Assembly (NCBI RefSeq): GCF_900609055.1
Contig: NZ_UXAW01000051.1
Span: forward strand, 124,001 to 188,000
Origin: Pseudogemmobacter humi
GTDB taxonomy: Bacteria > Pseudomonadota > Alphaproteobacteria > Rhodobacterales > Rhodobacteraceae
Direction: 5' to 3'
DNA: 64,000 bases
Below, in pieces: positions 51,234 through 59,844 of the stretch. A program made the translations under genes and the position numbers. Under the pieces are notes generated by a model that saw nothing but the letters and a program-made list of their open reading frames with translations, made no database searches and was not told the DNA's origin. Position 1 is the first letter of the stretch, and each line of letters opens with the position of its first letter.

Positions 51234-52469
51234 TTACTGGCGTTGGTCGAATGCGATGGGAAGCCGGGCGAAGCCGCGCACCCCGAAGATGCCGGCGCGC
51301 CCGGGCGGATCGCCGGGCACGAGGCGGATGTTTTCCAGCCGGTCGAGCAGCGCGGTGACCGCGATCACCGCCTCGCGCCGGGCGATGGTCTGGCCGACGC
51401 AGGCATGGCGCCCGCGACCGAAGGTCAGGTGCAGCGTCTCGGTATTGTCGCGCTCCAGATCGAAATGCTCGCCGTCCCGGTAGAATTTCTCGTCGCGGTT
51501 GGCCGAGCCGAAATTCAGCATCAGCTTGGACCCGGCGGGGATTTCCTTGCCGCCGATCACCTCGTCTTGCAGGGTGATGCGATACATCGCCTGAAGCGGG
51601 GGCTCGAACCGCAGGCATTCCTCGACTGCGGCGGGGATCTTGTCGGGATCGGCACGCAGCGCGGCCTCCAGCCCGTCCTGGGTGGCAAGCTGGTAAATCA
51701 GATTGCCCAGGAGGCTGATGGTGCTTTCATTGCCGCCCACGAGGATCTGCGAGCAGATATTGACGATCTCGGCATCGTTCAGCGCCTCGGCCCCGTCCAC
51801 GCCGTTGGTCAGCCGCGACAGAAAATCGGTGCCGTCGCCCCCGCGCCGCGCCGCCACCCGGTCCAGGATGAAGCTCTCGAAAGCGAGCGTGTCCTCGGCG
51901 GCCTGGATCACCACCGATTCGGGGACATGGCCGCTGAGTGCGGCGAAGAAATTGTCCGACCAGCCCTTGAGCGTGGGGATCATCTCTTCCGGCGCGTCGA
52001 AGATGGTCGCGACCAGCGCCATCGGCAGCGGGATCGCATACTGGCTGATCGCTTCGCAGTGGCCCTTGCCGATGAAGGCGTCGATGAACTGATTCACCCG
52101 GCCCTCGATGCTGGGGCCGAATTCGCGCAGCATCCGCGCGGGAGACAGCGCATTCTGGATCGCCTTGCGGTGGCGTTGATGCGCCTCGCCATCAGCGAGA
52201 ATCAGCGTGCGCTGGCGCGGCAGGGCGCGCGACTTCGCCAGCGTTTCCAGCGCCGCCGGGCAGTTGCGATAGGCGTTCGCGCTGGACAGCGACTCGCGCG
52301 AGGTGAAGCGCGTGGGGTTGCTCAGCACATAGTCGCAATCCTCGTAACGGCTGAGCACCCAGATGTTCTGGTCCGGCATGAAGCGCACCGGATCCTCGGT
52401 CCGCAACTGGCGGTAGGTGTGATAGGGGCAGGCGCGCGCCGCCTCGCTGAGTAGGGAAATTTCCGTCAT
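51234..52469 (-). CDS. Cytochrome P450
   Basis: The 411-residue soluble P450 has the I-helix GGNEST (residues 245-250, with Glu-Ser in place of Asp-Thr), the ExxR motif EECLR (E284, R287) and the heme loop FGRGRHACVG with ligand C357. Bacterial class I P450s of this size hydroxylate or demethylate small cyclic acids and ethers. ATG 52469 has an AGGGTGAG site. Ferredoxin and ferredoxin reductase follow in the same operon, and a TetR-like palindrome sits 62 bp upstream. The substrate is unknown. Confidence 0.93.
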   Translation of the reverse strand: MTEISLLSEAARACPYHTYRQLRTEDPVRFMPDQNIWVLSRYEDCDYVLSNPTRFTSRESLSSANAYRNCPAALETLAKSRALPRQRTLILADGEAHQRHRKAIQNALSPARMLREFGPSIEGRVNQFIDAFIGKGHCEAISQYAIPLPMALVATIFDAPEEMIPTLKGWSDNFFAALSGHVPESVVIQAAEDTLAFESFILDRVAARRGGDGTDFLSRLTNGVDGAEALNDAEIVNICSQILVGGNESTISLLGNLIYQLATQDGLEAALRADPDKIPAAVEECLRFEPPLQAMYRITLQDEVIGGKEIPAGSKLMLNFGSANRDEKFYRDGEHFDLERDNTETLHLTFGRGRHACVGQTIARREAVIAVTALLDRLENIRLVPGDPPGRAGIFGVRGFARLPIAFDQRQ

Positions 52470-52531
52470 CTCACCCTGCTTTCCTTGCAAGCTGTGCGAC
52501 ACCTGGCCGCATTTACTGGCTTATCTAAGCC

Positions 52532-52547
52532 GACCGACCAGTCGGTC
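52532..52547. promoter_or_regulatory. TetR-type palindrome GACCGAC-CA-GTCGGTC
   Basis: A perfect 7-2-7 inverted repeat lies in the 234-bp gap between the divergent P450 and hyuA genes, nearer to the P450. Palindromes of the form ACCGACnnGTCGGT are common operators of TetR-family repressors. The TetR gene at 39472-40098 of the same island is the obvious candidate regulator. Confidence 0.65.
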
Positions 52548-52645
52548 TGTATTTCTTTAGAAACAGGAAATCCGAATCGTCAAGCGATTTCGTCGCACCT
52601 GTTCCGGCCTGCTTCGGGCCGGGCCCGAAATTTCTCCTTGTTTTT

Positions 52646-52658
52646 ATACACCGTGTAT
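52646..52658. promoter_or_regulatory. Palindromic operator ATACAC-C-GTGTAT before hyuA
   Basis: A 6-1-6 palindrome identical in its arms to that at 49680-49692 lies 45 bp upstream of the hyuA start. Both are preceded by a T-run. It differs from the TetR-type palindrome 100 bp to the left, so this intergenic region seems to receive two regulators. Confidence 0.7.
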
Positions 52659-52703
52659 TTTATCAGTCAACGCAACGGATCAGGACTCACTCGGGGACAG
52701 AGC

Positions 52704-54761
52704 ATGGAGCACTGGATTGTCGGCTGCGATGTCGGCGGCACCTTCACCGATTTCTGCGCGCGCGAGACGGCCAGCGGCCGGACCGTCATTCACAAGCGGC
52801 CCTCCACCCCGGACGATCCGTCGCGGGCGGTGTTGAACGGGCTGCGCGAACTGGCCGAGCTGCACAGTATCGACCCGGCCAGCATCGGCCGTTTCGCGCA
52901 TGGCACCACGGTTGCCACCAATGCGCTGTTGCAGCGCAAGGGCGCGAATGTGGCGGTCATCACCACCAAAGGCTTCCGCGATCTGCTGGAGATCGGCCGT
53001 CAGGCCCGTCCGCTGATCTACGATCTGCAAGCCGACGCCCCGGCGCCGCTGGCCGCGCGCCAGTTCCGCTTCGAGATCGACGAGCGAATCGGCCCGGCCG
53101 GCGAGGTCATCCGCCCGCTGACCGACGAGGCCGTCGCTGCCGTGATCGAAGAGATCCGCGCCCGTCCGGGGATCGAGGCGGTGGCGATCTGCCTGATCTT
53201 CTCGTTCATCAACCCGGATCACGAGCAGCGCATCGCCGCCGCGATCCGCGCGGCGCTGCCCGGTGTCTTCGTCTCGGTCTCGTCCGACGTGCAGCCCGAG
53301 TTCCGCGAGTTCGAGCGCTTCTCGACCACGCTGATCAACGCCTTCCTGCAACCCGAGGTCAGCAGCTACATGGCCCGGCTTGAGGCCGAGGTGAAGACCG
53401 TCGCCCCCGAGGCCGAATTCGGCATCTTCCAGTCTTCGGGCGGGCTGATGTCGGTGCAGCGCGCGGGCGAATTCCCGGTGCGCACCGCGCTGTCCGGCCC
53501 CGCCGCGGGCGCGGTCGGCGCCGCAGGGTCGGGCACCAGTTCGGGGATCGGCGATGTGATCACGCTCGACATCGGCGGCACCAGCACCGATGTCTGCCTG
53601 ATCCGCGACGGCAAGACCGCCATGGCCAGCACCCGCGACATCTCGGGCTTCCGCATCCGGCTGCCGATGGTCGATATCCACACCGTGGGCGCGGGCGGCG
53701 GCTCGATCGCCCGGATCGGCGCCGACGGGCTGATGAAGGTCGGCCCGCAAAGCGCGGGCGCGGTTCCCGGCCCGGCCTGCTACGCCAAGGGCGGCACGCT
53801 GCCCACCGTCTCGGACGCGAACGTAATTCTCGGCCGCCTGCCGACCCAGCTTGCCGGCGGCGGGCTGACCATCGACCGCGATCTGGCGGTGAAGGCGGTC
53901 ACGCCGGTCGCAGAACAGCTCGGCGTTTCGCTGGAAGAGGCGGCGCTCGGCATCATCGGCATCGCCAATGCCAATATGACCCGGGCGATCCGCGTGGTTT
54001 CCATCGAAAAGGGCTACGATCCGCGTCTTTTCACGCTGATGCCCTTCGGCGGCGCGGGCGGGCTGCATGCCGCCGATGTCGCGAAATCTTTGGGCATGAC
54101 CCGGATCATCGTGCCGCGCGCGCCCGGTATCCTCTGCGCCGAGGGGCTGATCCTCGCCGATCTCCAGGAGGATTTCGTCGCCAACTGCCGCGCCATCGTG
54201 CAGGAGGACGACATGCCGCGCCTGCGCAGCGAGGTGGATGCGCTGGTCGCCCGGGCGAAGGACTGGCTCGCCGACGAGGCCGAAGGGTCCGGCGCGCAGA
54301 ACCTGAGCCTCAGCTTCGACATGCGCTATTTCGGCCAGAACTACGAACTGTCGGTGGCGCTGGCCAGCGGCGAGCGCGATCTGGTCTGCCCGGATGCGGC
54401 GGCGCTGAAAGAGGCGTTCCTGGAAGAATACCGCCGCAGCTACGGCCATTGCGACCCGGACGGCACGGTCGAGACCGTCAACATCCGCCTGCGCGCCACC
54501 GCGCAGCTGACCCAGGGCGAGACCGGCGGCCCCACCGCCGGCGGCCAGCCCGAGGCCTTCGAGCGCGTGCCGGTCTGGTTCGACCTTTCCGGCGCGCTGG
54601 ATACTCCGATGTATGCCCGCGGCACGCTGCCCGCAGGCACCGCTCTGACCGGCCCGGCGATCATCACCCAGCTCGACAGCACCACCGTGGTGCCGCCGGG
54701 CGCCACGGTCCGCGTCGATGACGCCTTCAACATGATCATGGAGCTTGCCGCCAATGACTAA
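52704..54761 (+). CDS. hyuA: Hydantoinase/oxoprolinase family protein, HyuA-like subunit
   Basis: The 685-residue protein has the N-terminal Hydant_A_N domain with the ATP-binding motif VGCDVGGTFTDFC, and the central hydantoinase A domain with a second phosphate loop (ITLDIGGTSTDVCLI) and GAGGGSIARIGADG. The C-terminal domain has VPRAPGILCAEGLILAD. It is one subunit of ATP-dependent N-methylhydantoinase, 5-oxoprolinase or acetone/acetophenone carboxylase-type enzymes. ATG 52704 gives the conserved N-terminus. It overlaps hyuB by 8 bp. Amide hydrolysis and ATP-dependent carboxylation are both possible. Confidence 0.9.
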   Translation: MEHWIVGCDVGGTFTDFCARETASGRTVIHKRPSTPDDPSRAVLNGLRELAELHSIDPASIGRFAHGTTVATNALLQRKGANVAVITTKGFRDLLEIGRQARPLIYDLQADAPAPLAARQFRFEIDERIGPAGEVIRPLTDEAVAAVIEEIRARPGIEAVAICLIFSFINPDHEQRIAAAIRAALPGVFVSVSSDVQPEFREFERFSTTLINAFLQPEVSSYMARLEAEVKTVAPEAEFGIFQSSGGLMSVQRAGEFPVRTALSGPAAGAVGAAGSGTSSGIGDVITLDIGGTSTDVCLIRDGKTAMASTRDISGFRIRLPMVDIHTVGAGGGSIARIGADGLMKVGPQSAGAVPGPACYAKGGTLPTVSDANVILGRLPTQLAGGGLTIDRDLAVKAVTPVAEQLGVSLEEAALGIIGIANANMTRAIRVVSIEKGYDPRLFTLMPFGGAGGLHAADVAKSLGMTRIIVPRAPGILCAEGLILADLQEDFVANCRAIVQEDDMPRLRSEVDALVARAKDWLADEAEGSGAQNLSLSFDMRYFGQNYELSVALASGERDLVCPDAAALKEAFLEEYRRSYGHCDPDGTVETVNIRLRATAQLTQGETGGPTAGGQPEAFERVPVWFDLSGALDTPMYARGTLPAGTALTGPAIITQLDSTTVVPPGATVRVDDAFNMIMELAAND

Positions 54762-56457
54762 GGCCGAGATTGACCCGATCAGCCTGGAGATCGCCTGGAA
54801 CGGGCTGAAATCCATCGCCGACGAATGCTTCATCACCATCATGCGCAGCGCGTTCTCCTCGAACGTGAAAGAGCGCCACGACCATTCCACCGCCATCGCC
54901 GACGCCAAAGGGCGGCTGGTGGTGCAGGCGGAAATGTCGCTGCCGGTCCACCTCGCCTCGATGGGCGGCATGATGCGCGTGCTGATCGACCGTTATGGCG
55001 ACGATATCGGTCCGGGCGACATCTTCATCGCCAACGATCCCCATGTCGCGGGCGGCACCCATCTGCCCGACATCAACATGGCCGCGCCGGTGTTCGACGG
55101 CGAGCGGCTGGTCGGCTTCGTCGCCAATATCATCCACCACGCCGATGTGGGGGGTGCGGCGGTGGGCTCGATGTCCGGCGGTCTCGACGAGATCTACAAG
55201 GAAGGGCTGCGCATCCCGGTGATGCGGCTCTACCGCCGGGGCGCCTGCGACGAGGATCTGCTGAAGCTGCTGCTGCTGAACATGCGTCTGCCCGACGAGC
55301 GGCGCGGCGATCTGAACGCGCAGATCGCGGCCTGCCGCCTGGGCGATGCCCGGTTGCGCGACCTGCTGAAGACCCATGGCGCCGACCGGATGGAGACCAT
55401 CTTCGACGCCGTGATCGAGCGCACCGAGATGCGGATGCGCAAGGCCATCGCCTCGCTCCCTGACGGAACCTATCGGTTCGAGGACATGATGGACGACGAC
55501 GGCGCGGGCACCAGCGATATCCGCATCGTCCTTGCCATCGTCAAATCCGGAGAAGAGATCACCTTCGACTTCACCGGCACCGATCCTCAGGTGAAGGGCA
55601 ATTTCAACCTGACCTGGAACGCGACGCAATCGGCGATCTGCTATTCGCTCAAGGCGCTGCTCGATGCGGGCATCCCGACCAACCAGGGCATCTTCGACGC
55701 GATCAAAATCGTCGCGCCGCCCGGCAGTTTCGTGAACTGCGTGGCGCCCGCCGCGGTGGCGATGCGGGCGAACTCGTGTCAGCGGGTGGTGGATTGCGTC
55801 CTTGGCGCGCTGGCGCCGGTGGTGCCGGGCCAGGTGGTGGCGGCGGCGAACGGCGCAAATACCTCGGCGGTGTTCACCGGCACCGATCCGGCGACCGGGC
55901 GGATGTATGTCTATCTGGAGACGCTGGGCGGCGGCATGGGCGCGCGGTTCTCGCGCGACGGCAAGGACGGGGTGCAGGTCCATATCACCAACACCTCAAA
56001 CCTGCCGGTCGAGGCGATCGAGCTGGAATATCCGCTGCGCGTCGAGGAATATTCGCTGATCCCCGACACCGGCGGCGCGGGTCGCCAGCGCGGCGGCATG
56101 GGCATCCGCCGGGTGATCCGCCCGGTCGGCCATACCTGCGAGTTCAACGGCGTGGGCGAGCGGTTCCGCCACCAGCCCTGGGGCATCTTCGGCGGCGAGG
56201 CGGGCGCGAGCGGCCGGTTCTACCTGGAAACGCCCGACGGACGGCAACTGCCGCTTTCCTCGAAAGCGACCGGCGTGCCGCTGCGCGAGGATACCCGCGC
56301 GGTGATCGAGACCCCCGGCGCCGGTGGCTACGGCAAGCCCGAGGAACGCCCGCTGGACGCGATCGGCAGCGATCTCGAAGCCGGGAAGATCTCGGCGCAA
56401 TGTGCGGGCGAACAATATCCCCAGTGGACTCCGCAGCGGATGGCCGCCGCGGGCTGA
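54754..56457 (+). CDS. hyuB: Hydantoinase B/oxoprolinase family protein, HyuB-like subunit
   Basis: The 567-residue partner subunit starts DPISLEIAWNGLKSIADECF. It carries the family motifs FSSNVKERHDHSTAIADAKG, IFIANDPHVAGGTHLPD, HHADVGG (probable metal-binding His and Asp) and GGGMGARFSRDGKDGVQ. With HyuA it forms the catalytic complex. No small gamma subunit like that of acetone carboxylase follows, which favours the hydantoinase/oxoprolinase type. The start overlaps the end of hyuA, and a strong terminator follows 45 bp after the stop. Confidence 0.9.
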   Translation: MTKAEIDPISLEIAWNGLKSIADECFITIMRSAFSSNVKERHDHSTAIADAKGRLVVQAEMSLPVHLASMGGMMRVLIDRYGDDIGPGDIFIANDPHVAGGTHLPDINMAAPVFDGERLVGFVANIIHHADVGGAAVGSMSGGLDEIYKEGLRIPVMRLYRRGACDEDLLKLLLLNMRLPDERRGDLNAQIAACRLGDARLRDLLKTHGADRMETIFDAVIERTEMRMRKAIASLPDGTYRFEDMMDDDGAGTSDIRIVLAIVKSGEEITFDFTGTDPQVKGNFNLTWNATQSAICYSLKALLDAGIPTNQGIFDAIKIVAPPGSFVNCVAPAAVAMRANSCQRVVDCVLGALAPVVPGQVVAAANGANTSAVFTGTDPATGRMYVYLETLGGGMGARFSRDGKDGVQVHITNTSNLPVEAIELEYPLRVEEYSLIPDTGGAGRQRGGMGIRRVIRPVGHTCEFNGVGERFRHQPWGIFGGEAGASGRFYLETPDGRQLPLSSKATGVPLREDTRAVIETPGAGGYGKPEERPLDAIGSDLEAGKISAQCAGEQYPQWTPQRMAAAG

Positions 56458-56502
56458 CCTTCCGGCCGCCTCCAGGGGCGGCCGGCGATGCTCCCCCGAC
56501 TG

Positions 56503-56530
56503 CGCGCCCGTAATCCGGGCGCGTTTTTTT
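56503..56530 (+). terminator. Rho-independent terminator of hyuAB
   Basis: An 8-bp stem (56503-56510 with 56516-56523) with a 5-nt loop is followed by seven T residues. It is the best canonical terminator in the window and ends the hyuAB transcript. Confidence 0.92.
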
Positions 56531-56772
56531 GCCGTGCGTGGCTGGCGGGCGGCGGAACCCCCGGCGATGGCCGCGGATCGCGGCGCTGTCCCGGCCCCGC
56601 CTGCGTCGCACTTCTGCTGTGGCCCGAAGTTTACCCGAAGCAGCGGCCCCGGCCTGCGCTTCGGGGGCATTGTGAACGGACGGTATCCAAAGCCGTATCA
56701 GGACGGCTTTCGCCTGTGCGGCGGTGCGATATGCCGCGACGACGAGGGCCTGCCGTGCCGCGCCCCGGCGGG

Positions 56773-57480
56773 ATGCGCATGAAGACCGGCACGAAATGGC
56801 TTGCCGCCGCGGAGGTCGCCACCCTCGCCCTGACGCTCTGGCTGCTGCGCGACCGGCCGGATGGCGACGGCCTGCCTGCGCCGGATCCCCGGCGCCAACG
56901 GAAGGGCGCCAACGGAAGGATCGGGGCGGTGGACATCGACACCGCCGCCCGCAGCGGGGTCTGGCTGAGAGAGGTCTTCGTCGCCGAGAAACAGGTGCTG
57001 GCGCGGATGGACACCACCGGGGCTGGAGGCCAGCCGGGCCGAGACAGAGGCGCTGATCCGCCGCGCCGGGATCGTCATCGGCACCGCCGAACGCATCGCC
57101 GCGTAGCGCGAGGCCGGGAAAGCCGCCGCCGGGGCCAATGTCGCATTGCAGCAGGCCCGGCTTGAGGCCGCTCGGGCCTCGCCCGGATTACGACCGGGAT
57201 TGATGCCGCCAGCCTGATCGCGCAAGGCTCCGGGGTGCGGCTGGTGACGGATGCCGCGCCCGAGGGCTATCCTAGTCGGGGTCCCTCCTCGCCGATGTGG
57301 CGCAGTTCTCTCCTGCACCGTCGAGGCCGACGAGGAGCAGCTGAAGCTGGCCTTCCGAATCCGCGCCCGGATGCCGCCGGAGCTTTTACGAAAACATATC
57401 CGCCAGGTGAAGACCGGCCTGTGCGGCATGGCCAGGCTGCGGCCCGACCCCGCTGTGCTTTGGCCCGGCTTCCTTCAGCG
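56773..57480 (+). pseudogene. Decayed HlyD-family membrane fusion protein (YhiI-like)
   Basis: Pieces of an HlyD-type adaptor can be read in several frames. After an N-terminal signal-like stretch come RIGAVDIDTAARSGVW, then after a frameshift near 57020 EASRAETEALIRRAG and an in-frame stop near 57104, then QQARLEAARA. A C-terminal piece follows at about 57300-57480: TVEADEEQLKLAFRIRAR, PPELLRKHIRQVKTGL and a decayed LDPQAEWP-like end (RPDPAVLWP). The middle is shortened. The order and text match the membrane fusion protein of YhiI-RbbA-YhhJ type efflux systems. It cannot make a functional protein. Confidence 0.75.
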
Positions 57481-57483
57481 GAA

Positions 57484-57935
57484 CCTTTGCCTGTGCTGCA
57501 CGCGCTCGACGGTGTGAGGCTGGAGATTCCGGCCGGGGTGATCGGGCCGGACGGATGGGGAAATCGGGCCTGCTGGCGCTGATCCTCGCCGGGTCCGCGC
57601 TGATCCGCGAGCGAGAATAAGGCACCATCGGGCATCTGCTGGTGATGCCGGTGACGACTTTGGAGATCGCGACCAGGAAGATCGTGGCGGTCGGCCCCGT
57701 GATCCATCTCGGCTGGCTCTTCGCGCTGGAAACCGTCGGCGGCTGACTGCACGGACCGCCTTGCTGCCTCGTTTGCGCTGTGCATGGCGGGGACGGTGCC
57801 GCTGTTCGGGATCCTGATGACCTGGTGCTTCGGTTGCTCAGATCCCGCGCGAGCCGATGCCGGAACTCATGCCGGCCGCGCCGGACACCCATCACCTCGC
57901 GCTGTCGCAGGCGGTGCCGTTTTCGCGCTTTCCTG
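57484..57935 (+). pseudogene. Remnants of ABC ATPase (RbbA-like) joined to ABC-2 permease (YhhJ-like)
   Basis: A start of an ABC ATPase (VLHALDGVRLEIPAG, GPDG then after a 1-2 nt shift KSGLLAL, the Walker A region) runs directly into the middle of an ABC-2 permease: ALIRERE, stop, GTIGHLLVMPVTTLEI. This implies a deletion of nearly the whole ATPase and the first half of the permease. The decayed permease end (PAAPDTHHLALSQAVPF) is readable near 57870-57925. These are the next two genes expected after the HlyD pseudogene, so an entire efflux operon has been lost here. Confidence 0.75.
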
Positions 57936-57940
57936 AAATA

Positions 57941-57969
57941 GCGGCCCGCGGGGGAGCGCCGCGGGCCGC
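57941..57969 (-). terminator. Hairpin after the DUF883 gene
   Basis: A perfect 11-bp GC stem (57941-57951 with 57959-57969, 7-nt loop) lies 44 bp past the DUF883 stop. On the minus strand it is followed by TATTTC, a weak T-tract. It probably ends the DUF883 transcript. Confidence 0.6.
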
Positions 57970-58013
57970 CGGTGGCGGGAGGGGAGGGAGGACCCGTCCC
58001 GCCGGAAAAAGGC

Positions 58014-58331
58014 TCAGCGGCGACCGCCCGAGGCGAACATGCCGCCCAGCACGAGGCCCGCCGCCAGACCCAGAAGGCCCACGGTCGAGAGCACCGTCGC
58101 GGTGGTGACCGGATTCTCGCGCGCCACATCGGCGGCGGCATGGGCCTGATCACGCACCTGGCGGGCCACCTGACGGGCACGGCCGCGGCCCTCCTCATAG
58201 GCGGCCTCTGCCTCGTCCAGCGCGTTCGAGGCGCGCGAGGCCAGCGATTTGCTCAGTTTCGTCACCTCGCCTTTCAGATCCCCGATCTGTTTTTCCAGTG
58301 TCGCGCGCAGATCCTCGGTAACATCGGCCAT
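58014..58331 (-). CDS. DUF883 (ElaB/YqjD-like) C-tail membrane protein
   Basis: The 105-residue protein has a charged, helical N-terminal part (LRATLEKQIGDLKGEVTKLSKSLASRA, then Ala/Arg-rich helix) and a C-terminal membrane segment (VLSTVGLLGLAAGLVLGGMF) ending in GGRR. E. coli relatives ElaB and YqjD are inner-membrane proteins that bind ribosomes in stationary phase. ATG 58331 has an AAGGAG site. It lies 76 bp after the UdgX gene on the same strand but is probably an independent stress gene. Confidence 0.85.
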   Translation of the reverse strand: MADVTEDLRATLEKQIGDLKGEVTKLSKSLASRASNALDEAEAAYEEGRGRARQVARQVRDQAHAAADVARENPVTTATVLSTVGLLGLAAGLVLGGMFASGGRR

Positions 58332-58407
58332 GGCAGACTCCTTTCCGGTTTCGCGGGAACAACGGGCAAGGCGCGCGCATGGTTCCGGCCGTTGACGCAG
58401 CGTCACT

Positions 58408-59844
58408 TCAGCCCGGCGGCGGGTTGCCCATCGCGAGTGCCGTGGCCAGATCGGCGGCAAGTTCGCGCTGCGCCTGATCGCGCAGCCCCCGGTCTGTCAG
58501 CCGCAGCAGGCGCGCGGGATGCCAGGAGACCAGCACCGGCCCGCCGTGCAGCCCGGTCTCCACCCGGCCGCGGCGCGGCCCGAGCGGCGCGTCGCTGTCG
58601 GTCAGTGCGAAGGCGGCCGAGGCCCCGAGCGCCAGCGTCACGCGGGGCCGAATGAGGCCGAGTTCCAGCCCCAGCCACCAGCGGCAATGGCGGATCTCGC
58701 CCGCGTCGGGGTTCTGATGCAGCCGCCTCTTGCCGCGTGGCGCGAATTTGAAATGTTTCACCGCATTGGTCAGCCAGATCTGCGCCGGATCGATCCCCGC
58801 GCTTTCCATCATTCCGCGCAACAGTTGCCCGGCGGGGCCGGTGAAGGGGCGGCCCGCCAGATCCTCGTGATCGCCGGGCTGTTCGCCGACGATCATCAGC
58901 GCGGCCCCGGGGTTGCCCTCGCCCCAGACCGTCTGGGTTGCCGCCTCGCAAAGCGCGCAGCGGCGGCAGGCCATGGCTGCCGCGCGGGCCTCCTCCAGCG
59001 TGTCGGGCAGTTCCGGCGTCTGTGGCAGGCTGCTGCGCCAGCGGGTCGAGACCGTGGCCGCGCCGGGGCGCGGGTCTGACGCCCCCGCCTCGCGCATCCG
59101 CAGGACGCGCGCCTCGGCATCCTTCAGCATGTCGGGGATCAGCCGGGTCTCGGGCAGGTTCTTCCAGTATTTCTTCGGCATCTCGGATCGCATCGCGGTC
59201 AGCTTGATCCGGGCCGGGTTGAAGATATTGGCGAAATAGGTGGCCCAGAGGGTTTCCGACGCATCCTCGGGCAGGTCGGGCTTTGCTGCCCCCGGGCTGA
59301 ACCCGACCGCGCCGCCGGTGAAGTGCGCGGTCAGGCGCGGGGTGGCGATGGTCCAGTCCATATCGGTGAAGCGTTTGGCGAAGAACCGGCTGCCGGGTTC
59401 CAGCGTGTTGTGTTCGGGCTCGAACCAGGCGGCGAAGCACCGGCGCGGACCATCGCCCGGCACTTCGCGGAACCGCACGAAGGCGTGCATCTTGTGGATA
59501 TCGCGGCCGACCGATTTCGCCATCAGGTTCAGCCGGCGGCCCAGAGGATCGGCCTGTGACAGCGGAGACTCGCCGGCATCGAGCCGCCACAGCGCGCGGT
59601 AGAGCAGGCCGAACCGCGCGGGATCGGAATGCCAGATCACCGAACCGGCGAGTTTCAGGAACGCGGGCGGCACCAGCGCCTGATGCGGGCCGGGCGCCCC
59701 GGGCAGGGGAGGGGCGGCGAACAGCCCGCCCGAACCGTTCCAGTCGATCAGATCGGGGGTGATGCGATGGCTGATCGCGCGCCGCGCGGCCTCGCGCCAG
59801 GCTTCATGTGCGCCGTGGTCGGGCAGGGCGACGGCGTAGCTCAC
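58408..59844 (-). CDS. udgX: DUF4130-UdgX fusion: uracil-DNA cross-linking repair protein
   Basis: The 478-residue protein has an N-terminal DUF4130 domain (about residues 1-260, with FRFREV-like text MHAFVRFREVPGDG, HNTLEPGSRFFAKRFTDMDWTI) and a C-terminal UdgX-type family 4 uracil-DNA glycosylase domain. The latter has Fe-S cysteines (CRRCALC), motif 1 GEQPGDHED and the UdgX-specific loop KRRLH with His376, the residue that becomes covalently linked to the abasic site. LVSWHPARLLR is the final motif. Its start overlaps the radical SAM gene stop (ATGA). The pair is probably SOS-induced from the box at 61087-61101. Confidence 0.9.
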   Translation of the reverse strand: MSYAVALPDHGAHEAWREAARRAISHRITPDLIDWNGSGGLFAAPPLPGAPGPHQALVPPAFLKLAGSVIWHSDPARFGLLYRALWRLDAGESPLSQADPLGRRLNLMAKSVGRDIHKMHAFVRFREVPGDGPRRCFAAWFEPEHNTLEPGSRFFAKRFTDMDWTIATPRLTAHFTGGAVGFSPGAAKPDLPEDASETLWATYFANIFNPARIKLTAMRSEMPKKYWKNLPETRLIPDMLKDAEARVLRMREAGASDPRPGAATVSTRWRSSLPQTPELPDTLEEARAAAMACRRCALCEAATQTVWGEGNPGAALMIVGEQPGDHEDLAGRPFTGPAGQLLRGMMESAGIDPAQIWLTNAVKHFKFAPRGKRRLHQNPDAGEIRHCRWWLGLELGLIRPRVTLALGASAAFALTDSDAPLGPRRGRVETGLHGGPVLVSWHPARLLRLTDRGLRDQAQRELAADLATALAMGNPPPG

